From Patiria miniata (lineage: Eukaryota > Echinodermata > Asteroidea > Valvatida > Asterinidae): a DNA stretch of 64,000 bases. Location: assembly GCF_015706575.1 (NCBI RefSeq), contig NW_024037058.1, positions 5,449,754 through 5,513,753 of the forward strand. The letters run 5' to 3'. Every line of letters starts with the position of its first letter. Position 1 is the stretch's first letter. The notes under the pieces were generated by a model. It saw only the letters and a list, made by a program, of their open reading frames with translations, searched no databases and was not told the origin of the DNA. The translations under genes and the position numbers were made by a program. This document shows, piece after piece, positions 1 to 9,880 of the stretch.

Positions 1-639
1 CCAAAGACTACCAAAATGAGAAACCCTATAGGTTGATGAAATCTAACAAAGTTATGTAAAGTGAAGAGATGAACAAATCAGTGTATTGACATGTGTGACT
101 GTCACCCCAAAGCTCTGTTTCCCTCCAACTTATTGAATTATTGTTGACTCTAATAAATGTTTCATGAACTGCTATTAGGGAACGCAACAGTAGAAATATA
201 GAACCGAGTCTGTGACTTGGACTCGAGTTTGACTTGAGTTGCAAATTCTCAAACTTAACTTCAAGTTACAATGGATGATGACTCAAACTCGGCTCTCATG
301 ACTCAACTCATGACTCAGACTAGACATCGGGGACATGTTACTGGCGAGTCACATTTCACTATCTCAACAAAACATGTTTGGCAAAACCGTCTGGTAATAC
401 ATTTAGCTATTGCTGATCGAGTGCAAAATTTGGTATGTTGTCAGTAACAATTGGTTGAAATAAAGCCCTTGTATTCTGATACATTCCGCTTTGCAGATAC
501 GGAAATGGGAAGATCTGATAACCTCACTTGAAATCCTATAGACTACAGAAATTCATGAAATTTGTTTGAGATTTTTAAATTTGTGAGTTCTTGAAATACC
601 ACTGAGCCAAACTTTTACCCCAAATCACCTTGCTTGTCT

Positions 640-845
640 ATCTGTTTTTGCAGTGTGGTAATGGTGTTCGGTAGTGACTGACCCAATAAGCACCAACCTT
701 GGCCGGTCTGGTGAGCGTCATGTGTCACATCTCGGTGTCGCTGACCACGCGGTCTTGGTCCTTCTAGAGGGGATGTTGGTGTCAGAACCCCAGGAGCTGG
801 AATCGTCTCACCATGAGCCTAGGACCTGGGGAAGAAGGGAGGGGG
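640..845 (-). pseudogene. PTPR wedge-like exon, copy 1, 3' end deleted
   Basis: Homologous to 50003-50220. The - strand frame (PGVLTPTSPLEGPR, GQGWCLLGQSLPNTITTLQ) is open through the position of the stop in the 50-kb copy. About 20 bases including the DPVEEFK codons and donor are missing. Confidence 0.5.
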
Positions 846-977
846 AGAATACAACATCAAATTTCACTGATAAAATACTGTGAATATAGTCACCCATGGT
901 TATTTTTGTAAACAGTTTTGCACGAATTCCATGCTGTTTGAATGTTTAAACATTTAGCCAACATTATCAAGCTGCTG

Positions 978-1125
978 CTGACAATGCCAAGAACTCATTT
1001 TACATTCTCCTGGATCAGAATCGCCTTGTCATTCCTCTGTTGGATAAAATCATCCTCCTTGGTGACTTCACATAGGAATCTTGTATAGGGATCACATACA
1101 CAGTCTGGAGTGGCATCATCAACAA
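978..1125 (+). mobile_element. LINE endonuclease remnant, copy 1
   Basis: The frame reads DNAKNSFYILLDQNRL, then VIPLLDKIILLGDF, the FY..L and DK..LLGDF signature of LINE endonucleases (EEP fold; RTE- or CR1-like). It stops at TAG after GDFT and is fused at about 1130 to TRIM coding sequence. Confidence 0.55.
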
Positions 1126-1129
1126 ACAT

Positions 1130-1228
1130 GTACATTGAATGTGTGATGGCATCACATTCACATCAGATGGTGATCTGGTAGTGGCTGCAGGACAGTCTGT
1201 ACAGATCTATTGCCGAGTGCAAGGACAG
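1130..1228 (+). pseudogene. 3' remnant of a TRIM copy (last NHL codons)
   Basis: About 100 bases match the end of the TRIM coding exons. A frame reads GITFTSDGDLVVAAG, then SVQIYCRV, close to the C-termini of A, C, D and E. The usual TGA or TAA is replaced by CAA, and about 20 bases are missing near 1146. Upstream the sequence switches directly to the LINE-bearing T block; downstream it enters the same U block that follows copy E. The promoter, exon 1 and nearly the whole coding exon have been deleted, so this is the scar of a lost array member. Confidence 0.8.
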
Positions 1229-1379
1229 CATATTTACACCAAGGGAATATGGTATGGAAAAGGAATGTTGCCTATGTCTGTTAAATGAACAGAACACAGG
1301 CTTTTCTGCACTTAAAAAAAAATGTGTGATATATTAAAGTAATTTTCTGTATTGCTGATGGATGTATAAAGTATATATT

Positions 1380-1751
1380 GATTTCTTTAAGCAGAAAAGC
1401 ACAAATCAGCAACAAAGCAATCAGTGATACTCATGCATGCTTTGTTCAAACTAAAATTCTCCAGCGGTTATCAAAACTATCCAAACCTCTTTTCATATCA
1501 CAGACAGAACTGAAATTGGGAAATATAGTTATCCCCTGCATATCATGCGCGCAGCTCACATCTACATGTATTGCTTTAGTTGCTGGTAACTGAAGGGTTC
1601 TGTGGTAATTACTTGGTTAGTAAGAATTTCTTTGCCAATTCTGTTAGCACAGACTGTAATCATAAGCATAGACTTCAGTGACTAGTTGCCAGTGACATCA
1701 ATTTGTGGGTCGTGATCTTGGAAGACAGGTCAAATCCTATTGTACAATTGT
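1380..1751. repeat. Block U, truncated copy 1
   Basis: Matches the sequence after copy E (from 56420) and at 11340, sharing CAGTGATACTCATGCATGC. It is interrupted by the hAT element at 1760; a short continuation follows at 2272. Confidence 0.7.
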
Positions 1752-1759
1752 ACATAATC

Positions 1760-2263
1760 CAGTGTTGTAGGACTGGAGTCCAGGAGTCAGACTCGAGTCA
1801 TATTTTTCAAGACTCGGACTCGACTCGAGTCACAATGGAAAATGACTCGGACTCAACCATGATGACTCGGACTCGAGCTTGGTGACGCGTGACTCGAGTC
1901 ACACATTTTTGTCAAAAAATAAAAAACATAATGAAGGGATTGGAAAGGATCATTGAGGAATAATGTCTGGATGATAAAACATGGAGGGAAGGGACTTAGG
2001 AGGGGTTTTTAGGGATGGGAATTAAAAGGACAACACATATTGGGTCTGAACAACAAGGTAAACTGTATACATTTGGGATTTACTTAAAAGACAGAATGGA
2101 TAATTGAAAGATAATTAAAAAAATTTTTGATTAGTTTCATGAACAACTAAGAACAAGTGATTCGTGAATCAGACTTGGACTCGAGGATTGTGACTCAAGA
2201 CTCGGACTCGAGGTTTGTGACTCGGGACTCAGAATCGACCTTGGTGACTCGACTACAACACTG
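1760..2263. mobile_element. Non-autonomous hAT-type element with 8-bp target duplication
   Basis: Inverted ends CAGTGTTGTAG (1760-1770) and CTACAACACTG (2253-2263) are flanked by the exact 8-bp duplication ACATAATC (1752-1759 and 2264-2271). The subterminal regions are degenerate GACTCG/CGAGTC repeats and there is no transposase frame. Paralogous U-block copies at 11.7 kb and 56.8 kb lack the insertion. The 8-bp duplication and CAG..CTG ends are typical of hAT. Confidence 0.9.
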
Positions 2264-2713
2264 ACATAATCTACTTATAACCACTGATGCCTGACACTGT
2301 CTTGCTATTCATGGCAGGCAGTGGGTAGTTGATAGTATCTACTTTTGTGGATATTCTTAGCCGACTGTTCTGAAAACTACATGCTTTTAGTTTAGAATGC
2401 TGGAGCACTATATAATAAACTTCTATGAATTTTAAAGTGGAGTCAGAAAATGCTTTATTGCCACAAACTCTGGACAATTCCTCACACTAGGAAAATGAAC
2501 ATGCTGTAACTCCACGAATATTACACAATCAACCTGCCAGCATGTGGCCAGTGAGTTTTGGAGCGACTGCAGTATATTTGTACCCCAAGACCTATGCCCA
2601 GTCCTTTATGACATACTCACGTTCATATCGCTAACAAGTGTAGGGGTTGAATCGATCCCGATGGTGCAATAAAATGATGAAAACAGTCCCCTTTCCGTAC
2701 CGAAGCTACAGTT

Positions 2714-3032
2714 TGAGTTTTAACGAACGAAGCTTTGTTAGCGTGACGTCAGAGTTTTTTGGTCTGGGAACCACAGACGTCTTTATAGTGCATATCGCGA
2801 GCGGCGTCAGACGGGCCAATCACGAGACCACGTGATAATGCTGCTAATAATTTGGAATTGCACTTATGATCCGGACATAAGGAGTGCCCGGAGCGTCAGT
2901 GCGATACTAAATTATCCGCAGCATTTATCACCCGCGATATGAACTACAAAAACGGTGTCTGTGGTCGGTTTTCAGACCAAAAGGCTCTGACGTCACACCA
3001 ACAACGCTTCGCGCGCGTGTACGTTAAAACAT
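2714..3032. repeat. Near-perfect palindrome, arms of about 150 bp
   Basis: The left arm (2714 to about 2876) and right arm (about 2891-3032) are inverse copies, for example TGACGTCAGAG / CTCTGACGTCA, ACCACAGAC / GTCTGTGGT and GATAATGCTGC / GCAGCATTTATC. CpG-rich compared with its surroundings. No clear target duplication; probably a foldback MITE. Confidence 0.7.
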
Positions 3033-3577
3033 TGAAATACAGTAATGGCAATAAACTCCCTGTGAAAATTTTCTTTCTGGCATGCTGTAATTTTCAGAAA
3101 ACAGTAAAACAAGGCAATTTTCAATGAGACATCAACTGAGTTGTAAGGTTTGTTCATGTAATTTGAAGAATCTGTGAATGGGTGCATGCAAGCACTGACA
3201 TGACACACAAGCACGCGCCGTTGCTAACTATAATTTATTGGTTCGTTGCGTGGCATTGCGTAGCTGCAATTGGCTGAATGAGAACATGTCCCGGATGCTG
3301 ATTTTGGGCGCAATTCAACACGTGACTCTGCAACTTTTGATTTGAAATCGAGATCCCAGTATATTGGTTTCTTGGAATGTACAGCAATTACTGAGCTAAA
3401 ATGTTCTCAGGTTAGTTGTTAAACATCCATCTGCAGATTTTGACCACTTTTGTTGCTTCCAGGAAAAAAAAATGCCTGAATGACAGGACCTCTCTTACCC
3501 TTATGACTTTACACCAACCCCTTTTGAATACATACAGATTTCAAATAGACTGACACCACATATTGATGTTGTGTTAC

Positions 3578-3658
3578 CTGTTTGTCAGTCTGTGATGTGT
3601 AGAGGTGGGTGTGGCTCTCCCCAATCTCAGCATTCATCTCAGCAATGGACCAATCAGC
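3578..3658 (-). other. Candidate exon of unknown family, intact copy
   Basis: 81 bases on the - strand with acceptor TTTTTTGCCTTCCATAG, donor AAACAG|GTAACAC and an open phase-0 frame of 27 codons (ADWSIAEMNAEIGESH, then THLYTSQTDKQ). Three paralogous copies at 41.8, 50.9 and 60.4 kb are broken. It may belong to the same gene as the PTPR exons; the family was not recognised. Confidence 0.5.
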
Positions 3659-4104
3659 CTATGGAAGGCAAAAAATATAAATGAATATTCAAAATAAGTG
3701 CCGAATGAACTGAACTGGGATGTAATAGAAGAGTAAGCTTTAAAAATGTGAGTTTTGGAAATTTTGTAACAAAGCGCTGCTGAAGCTGAATCACTGAAAG
3801 AAATAAGTTTTGTTATGATGAATATAATTTAAATGAACTATGCAAGCGTAGCGCTGTTGAATGCTATATTTTTTGTGTGTAAAACACCAACCGCACACTA
3901 GCTACAAAATGTTGATAAATATAAAGTAAGTGAAGGAAAATGAAACCGACAACAAAACAAAAGTACGTTCCAAAACTAATTACTGTCAGTTCATTTTTGA
4001 AAAAACAACAAAACAAAAGTACATTCCAAAACTAATTACTGTCAGTTCATTTTTTACCTCTTTATTTTTGTTTATTTTTGTTCTACACAACAGACTTGAG
4101 TATC

Positions 4105-4497
4105 CATGGGCGTCAATCAGAGGGGATGGCGGGATAAGTCCCCCCTCCCAACTTTTTTAAAGTCGGGGGATATCATATCGTTTGTGTCCCCCCCCCCCCC
4201 ACACTTTTTTAGCCTCCGAATGAAAATTGTTGCCAACATAATGATTCTATAGCTCACAATCGCTGATGACTCCAAACTCAAAAATAAATGATTATTTTGC
4301 TCACAACAATTTGAAGTGGTCAGAAATTGCCTCAGATCACACCACAGAGCATCTAGAATACAACATTTTCCGGGGGCCTTAAGCTGGCTCTAGACCCCAT
4401 GCTGTTAGGGCTTCGCGCTCGCATTAACTCTGTTGAAGAAATGCCCCTCCCCCTACTTTTGAGAATCTGGAAATTCCACAAGCGATAGACACCTGTG
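4105..4497. mobile_element. hAT-like MITE in the upstream block of copy A
   Basis: Flanked by the 8-bp duplication TGAGTATC (4097-4104 and 4498-4505). It begins CATGGGCGTCAATC; the right end has drifted (CACCTGTG). C-rich, with an internal stretch CACAGAGCATCTAG shared in inverse orientation with the 33.6-kb element. The site is empty in the P blocks of C, D and F. Confidence 0.75.
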
Positions 4498-4654
4498 TGA
4501 GTATCCCGACTGGAAACATATCAAAGGATATTAAAACAGGTGTCATCTGCAATGAAAGTCAGCTCAGAATAACTGCATCAGGTAATTGACCCTGTGGCTT
4601 CTTTATGTTTACCTTTCTGATAAAACTGTCCATAATCTTGCTAATTACAAGCTC

Positions 4655-4995
4655 TGGACTCTTGGATCCATTAGATATAAAACACAGTCAGCATGCTGTA
4701 TTTGATTTCACTATGAGCACGTACCAATTAAAGCTCTACGTAAGTGGAAAAGTGGGGACTGCAAATATTACCAGCCAAACACCTTTGGATCCATTTGATA
4801 TAAAACATTGCATTTGATTTTACTGTGAGCACGTACCAAAGTGCTATGTTATCAGAATTTGGGTACTGGTACTGCAAATATTACCAGCCCAACACCTTTG
4901 GATCCATTTGATATAAAACACTGTATTTGATTTTACTATGAGCACGTACCAAAGCTCTACAGAAGTGGAATCCAGGGACTGCAAATGACTGAACT
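4655..4995 (+). promoter_or_regulatory. Promoter-proximal tandem repeat of copy A, three units of about 113-123 bp
   Basis: Three head-to-tail units, anchored by GGATCCA at 4664, 4787 and 4900. Each has a TATA-like GATATAAAACA, then TTTGATTT..ACT, GAGCACGTACC and GGGACTGCAAAT. The array ends just upstream of exon 1. E and D also have three units; C and F have one. A promoter role is inferred from the TATA-like strings and position. Confidence 0.55.
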
Positions 4996-5029
4996 CAAAA
5001 TCAGGTGACATGGTCTGTGTTGATACAGA

Positions 5030-5130
5030 GGGGCGTATACATAGAACGCCATCTTTGTTCATTTCAACCATTGCCGTAAGTGACATCAGAATGGGCAGAT
5101 AGCAGTGGTTCATTTCATGTGTACCTTAAG
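5030..5130 (+). other. Copy A exon 1 (mostly untranslated), donor at 5131
   Basis: The segment conserved in all five P blocks ends in CTTAAG|GTAAGATTTT, a good donor consensus. The matching acceptor is at 6709-6710, giving an intron of 1.58 kb. It contains the string CGCCATCTTTG, whose complement resembles a YY1 site, a four-codon ATGGGCAGATAG (5091-5102), and an ATG at 5117 that would be in frame with the main protein after splicing. The 5' boundary is not visible; 5030 marks the start of strong conservation. Confidence 0.6.
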
Positions 5131-5984
5131 GTAAGATTTTGTGGGTCTACCTGTAAGTCTGTCTATACATCTGATATAAATCACCAGCATCACATTATCT
5201 CATATGAAGTACATGTACGTAATAACTCAGTATTTGCCAATTACAAGTGTATACGTATTTACTGGAAATTCAGGTGGATCCATCAAACCTGTTAGAATAC
5301 AGACATGTGGAATACATGAATATCCTTATATTTATGACAGAAATAAGTGATGTATTGTTTGTACATTTACATGTAGTCTTACAAAACAAGTGTTGGACCT
5401 TTAAGAAGATTCGGCACAGACGTAGCTTAGTGAATCACAAAATAATAATAAAACAAACAAAACAATAAAACTGATGTGAAGGTAAATGTTTTTTTAATGA
5501 TATTTCTTAACTCTAAAAGGGCTGGGGGGGGGGAATCCCTCAACATTTTCAGCGATAGCCTCTAAAAAAGAATTTTTTCAGGACCCGAGCTGTTATGACT
5601 TTTAAGCCTCAAGCTTTGTGCATCTTCTGATACCAAAAACATACAAATCAGACCACAGGCTGCTGCGTTGCTATGCGCCATGAAAACTGAATTTTCCCAT
5701 AAACATGATGTACACAGAGCAGAATTGCCATTCCTACATATGAATAATTAATTAGCCATAATACCCTTTGATCTATAGTCATGAAATTTCTTGGGTATGT
5801 TTAAGAAGAGTTGCTCTATGCATGTACGGAGTTTCAAAATTTTTCGTCACTCGATGGTTGAGCTGAGTGATGGTCAAAATAACCCACCCCTTTCAGGGTT
5901 AAAGGAAAGTGGACTTTGAGTCTACGATTTGAAATATGAGCCAGTTAAAGTACTTGAAATATGTTGGGTTTTTTTTCGGTGCAG

Positions 5985-6125
5985 ACAATATTTGGTTGCA
6001 GACTCCTGCCCACCTGGACTCAAACCACCCAGCTGACCCAGGCAAGCTCAGAGGTTGAGTGGTAAGACATTTGCACTGAACAGGAGGTACTTGGTTTGAG
6101 CCCCACCTGAGTATTAAACAGTAAG
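5985..6125 (+). repeat. tRNA-like (SINE head) remnant in the copy A intron
   Basis: GCTCAGAGGTTGAGTGGTAAG resembles an A box and GGTTTGAGCCC (6093-6103) a B box. Shared with E and F at the same intron position. Confidence 0.5.
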
Positions 6126-6750
6126 ACTGACCAGATTTGATATACAAGTGCCCTTTTACATCATCGTTTATCAAACCCCCCCCCCCCCCATATTTGTAAA
6201 GAGTGCCCTTTGTTTTTCAACAAGGTCCTTTTTTTAAATCAGTGCCTTTTTGGTTACCAGCGGCCATTTACAAGTGCCCTTTTAAAAAAATTCTGCGCGA
6301 CCGTCGGCATTTGTTTTTCATTGAAAACTTTATTACTGAGACCTACTTTTGTTTGACTTGTTATGAACTTTATTACAACTTACTTGAGACGTAGAAAATG
6401 TCCTGTAACAGCTGAAAATAATTCTTTAATATTGCATTTATCAGGACAAAATGTGCTCTTATATGAACAAGGCAACCCTATTACACATTTGTTGTAACTA
6501 ATTGTTACTTTCTTTTGGAAAAAAAAACATAACATCAGGTTTGAATCAAGCATATACTATGTGAATAAACCTTCAATTTTATGAACACTCTACTTGACAA
6601 AAAGTTTTCAACTATAAGCTATGGCTCTAAACTTATTTCAACCAAATTATCATTTGAAGTTGAAATACGTGTTATTCCAAAACCTTTTACTTAATGTGCT
6701 TCATTTTCAGGTTAAAGGTCCATCCTATCGCACCAAGCCCAACAGTGAAG

Positions 6751-8724
6751 ATGGCATCTAATGTTACAGCCCAATCAGTGTTGGAGAAGATTAGTGTGGA
6801 TCATCTGGAATGCTCCATCTGCACCAACCGTTTCAGGCAGCCCAAACTGCTGGACTGTTTGCATAGTTTTTGCCTGCAATGCCTCCACGATCTGAGACAG
6901 AGCCAAGATCCTAGTGGTACTGCTACAAAGCTGACATGTCCATTGTGCGGATGTGAAACCATGTTGAAAGGGTCTGGGATTGCTGATCTCCCTAATAACT
7001 TTGCCTTAAGTGCCATGGTGGAGGAAGTTACAATGCAGGAAAAGCTACTGGAAGGTCAAGGGTCAGAGATCAAATGTCAAGCCTGTGATGAGGAGAATCA
7101 GGCTATTTCACGATGCATGGACTGTGATCATTTCCTCTGTCAAGAATGTCAAAAGGCACATGAAGGTATGACTTTGATGATGAAATCTCACAAAATCTAC
7201 ACACTGGCTCAACTTCGATCAGGAGAGAGAGTGTACAAGAGTAAATTAAGAGACAAAGTTCCTAAATGTGGCAAGCATCCAGAGCAGAATCTCAATGTCT
7301 ACTGCAACTCATGTGAGCAAGTCATATGCACAACATGCTCTGTAATTGAGCATGCAAAACACTCACTCACTGGATTACCTGAGGCAGTAGAAAAATGTAA
7401 GAAAAACATAGATGAACTTGTTGCAAGAGTTGGCGAGGGTAAAACAGAATTGAACAACACCACGGAAGAGATGTGCAAATCTCGCAAAGAGCTTGACACC
7501 ATGTTTGCCAACACTCAAAAGAAAATCTCTAAAAAGGCTCAACAGGAGATTACAAAGATCCAACAGGAGGTTGCAAAGATCCAAAAGGAAGAACATAATT
7601 TGATAAAAGAGACAGAAAGGATTTATAAAGGCAGAGTCAGAGCATTTGAAGCTGCTCAAGCCAATAACAGCAAAAGGGTGACAAAGAGAGAGCACAAGCT
7701 GGAGGAGGTCAAACAACTCATGGATCAAGCAAGTTGCTATGAGATTCTTGAACTTCAGCAGAAGCTCTTGCATAACCTCAGTGAATTTACAGGAAAAAAG
7801 CCACAGCAAGTTCCTGACAAGTTGGCCTTCATGGACTTTGAAGAAGGTGAGAGGTCACTTGGGAGACTCATTCTGAAAGATGAGCCAAAGGCTGCAGAAA
7901 AGCCAACGCCAAGACGTGCAAGATCATGTGTGAAGGAGAAATGGGAACTGAAATCTTATTTCAAGAACTTTGGATTAACAAATGCATTGATAACACATGT
8001 TGCAACACTCTCTGGCAATAAAATACTTGTACTATCTAAAAAATATTATGGAAACTATGATGCACTATTTACAGCATCCATTCCAAACAGTCATCAGGAC
8101 AAATCTCCTATCCCACAAAGGCTACAAATCAATGGCCTCACTGATAATGTAAGGTGTATTGCAGTGAGTAAGGATGACAAGCTCCTTGTTCTAGATGGTC
8201 CAGTAGTCAAGGTCTTCAGCAAGCAACATCAGCTCCTCCATCAGTTCACACCAGGTAGCGGGCAAGACAGCCAACCAACATGCCTTGCAGTGGATGACTT
8301 CAATATGATAGCAGTGGGTTATGAAGGTGATGATGAGATATCTCTACACAACCCAGATGGATCCCTCATCAGGAGACTGCCTGCTCCAATGATTGCAGGT
8401 TATCTGACAATGTACAATCACCGCCTTATCTACACAACATACAACAAAAGGTTGGTCTGTGTAGACTACTATGGTGCCAGTGTATTCTCAGTATACACGA
8501 CCAGGGGTCGTTGCCTTACTGGTGTGTGCTGTGACAGTGATGGCAGCATCTATATTGCTGCGGAGGGATATCTAACAGGTAACATTCTGCATTACAGTCC
8601 TGATGACAAGTACATTGGATGTGTGATCAAGGGATGTGGTGATCCACGGGGCATCACATTCACATCGGATGCTGAGCTGGTAGTGGCTGCAGGAGAGTCT
8701 GTAAAGATCTATCACCGAGTGTGA
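6751..8724 (+). CDS. TRIM copy A: RING/B-box/coiled-coil/NHL-like E3 ubiquitin ligase
   Basis: A 657-residue protein encoded in one exon. The RING finger is C3HC4 with ligands C21, C24, C36, H38, C41, C44, C63 and C66. A two-residue TA insertion before C63 is not found in the sister copies. B-box 1 spans about 109-150 and B-box 2 about 173-204 (CxxH, CxxC, CxxC, HxxH). A charged coiled coil covers about 210-345. The rest, about 400-657, has NHL-like beta-propeller repeats with LAVDD, LHNPDGSLI and GVCCDSDGSIY motifs. TRIM proteins of this type are RING E3 ligases that dimerise through the coiled coil; the TRIM56-like or TRIM2/3-like assignment is an inference and the substrate is unknown. The start at ATGGCA has a good context (A at -3, G at +4) and is shared by all copies. 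The longer open frame upstream crosses the splice acceptor at 6709-6710. A spliced in-frame ATG in exon 1 is possible (see findings). Confidence 0.95.
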   Translation: MASNVTAQSVLEKISVDHLECSICTNRFRQPKLLDCLHSFCLQCLHDLRQSQDPSGTATKLTCPLCGCETMLKGSGIADLPNNFALSAMVEEVTMQEKLLEGQGSEIKCQACDEENQAISRCMDCDHFLCQECQKAHEGMTLMMKSHKIYTLAQLRSGERVYKSKLRDKVPKCGKHPEQNLNVYCNSCEQVICTTCSVIEHAKHSLTGLPEAVEKCKKNIDELVARVGEGKTELNNTTEEMCKSRKELDTMFANTQKKISKKAQQEITKIQQEVAKIQKEEHNLIKETERIYKGRVRAFEAAQANNSKRVTKREHKLEEVKQLMDQASCYEILELQQKLLHNLSEFTGKKPQQVPDKLAFMDFEEGERSLGRLILKDEPKAAEKPTPRRARSCVKEKWELKSYFKNFGLTNALITHVATLSGNKILVLSKKYYGNYDALFTASIPNSHQDKSPIPQRLQINGLTDNVRCIAVSKDDKLLVLDGPVVKVFSKQHQLLHQFTPGSGQDSQPTCLAVDDFNMIAVGYEGDDEISLHNPDGSLIRRLPAPMIAGYLTMYNHRLIYTTYNKRLVCVDYYGASVFSVYTTRGRCLTGVCCDSDGSIYIAAEGYLTGNILHYSPDDKYIGCVIKGCGDPRGITFTSDAELVVAAGESVKIYHRV

Positions 8725-9880
8725 GGACAGATTAATTCAACTGGGGCTATCCAGTGTATCCACCAACCACTTCCATCAGACATTGAATATTGTTAATTAT
8801 CACTGGAAAAGAACCTTAAAGTTCATTCCCTTGAACAACATTCTACAATACTGTATATTTGGTATATTTTTAAGGTCTTAGGTCTCTGTATGTGTTGACT
8901 CTAATACCTTTAACCACTTCCCCTTTGGAAAAATCTTGGACTTCAACACCCAGCCTACTTCCTATAAAATCTTAGACCTGGTGGCCCAATAATGAGAGCA
9001 AAGAAATGACCCTTCACATTGTTTGCAGAGTGTACATTTTAAAAATATTACAAACAAGAAGGAAAGTATAACCACAACTTTCCAAAAATTCCTCTCAGCA
9101 AATGCAAAGTCAATGCATGATGTGTTTTCCAAGTATAAGATATATCCCTGCTCCTGTATAAAATGTAAACATTTACTTAAATCTTTTTATTCGATTTTTC
9201 AATTATTGTGAAAATTGTTTAGTTTAAATGAATGGAACTGTTTTTCCAATGAGATCAGATTTTGCACCTCCGTGTACATGTGACAAAAGTAAATTATTCA
9301 AAAGCAACTGGATAAAATGTGTGTGATTTTGAACTAAAGCGATAGTTTTAGTTTAAAAGTAAATCATATGCAATCCCTTGGTTGTCTCTTTCACAGTGCT
9401 TCCTGAGTGCCTCATCAAATTAATATTAGTTTCATTACATTTACAACCAAGTTGAAAATGAAAACCTTGTGCATTCCACTGCAATGATACATGGATGTTT
9501 GTAAATGTGGTTGGTATGATGGATGTACATTTGTAAATTGAAAACTTGTTTGTATGCCTTTTTTAAATGGTGTTTTTAAATAATATAATAGAAAATGCAC
9601 GGGAACATTCTATGAATTTGGGGTCCACTTTTTCCTGTCCCTTTATGTCTGGCATCTACGATTTTGAAATAGAAGATACAACCCTTTATGTGTACTCTTG
9701 GTCCAAGAATGCTTCTGTGAATCAAATGACATGCCCAACAAATATTAATTAGTTTGAAGTCATTTTTAATGCCACTTGAATGACAAATTATACATTTCAG
9801 AGGTTACAGGGACAGGAATGTCCGACTTTGGACCCTAAATGTATAGAATGACCTACTTGTGAGAGGTTCCGTATCATTAC
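8725..9880. repeat. 3' block Q after copy A
   Basis: Near-identical to 45823-46990 and 31983-33520. AT-rich, with no coding signal. A more diverged second copy of its distal half lies at about 10240-10970; otherwise nothing is seen up to 11340. Confidence 0.75.

Larger units (their letters stand above)
185..1125. repeat. Duplicated block T, copy 1
   Basis: Paralogous to 38530-39790 and 49585-50830. Contains GACTC-rich sequence (215-330), the PTPR wedge-like remnant and the LINE remnant. Confidence 0.8.

Noticed and set aside
660..880. + strand frames such as DPISTNLGRSGERHVSHLG (three copies)
   Set aside because: The splice-bounded - strand reading (LPNTITTLQKQIDKQ, EEFK) explains the conservation better.
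6694..6750. In-frame ATGs upstream of the start of copies A, C and E (for example 6694, 29946, 54306)
   Set aside because: They lie before the splice acceptor, in the intron. The shared ATGGCATC after the acceptor is the supported start.
7375..7809. Long - strand frames opposite the TRIM coiled coils (for example 144 codons)
   Set aside because: Antisense shadows of a coding exon; they recur opposite every copy and have no domain or splice context.
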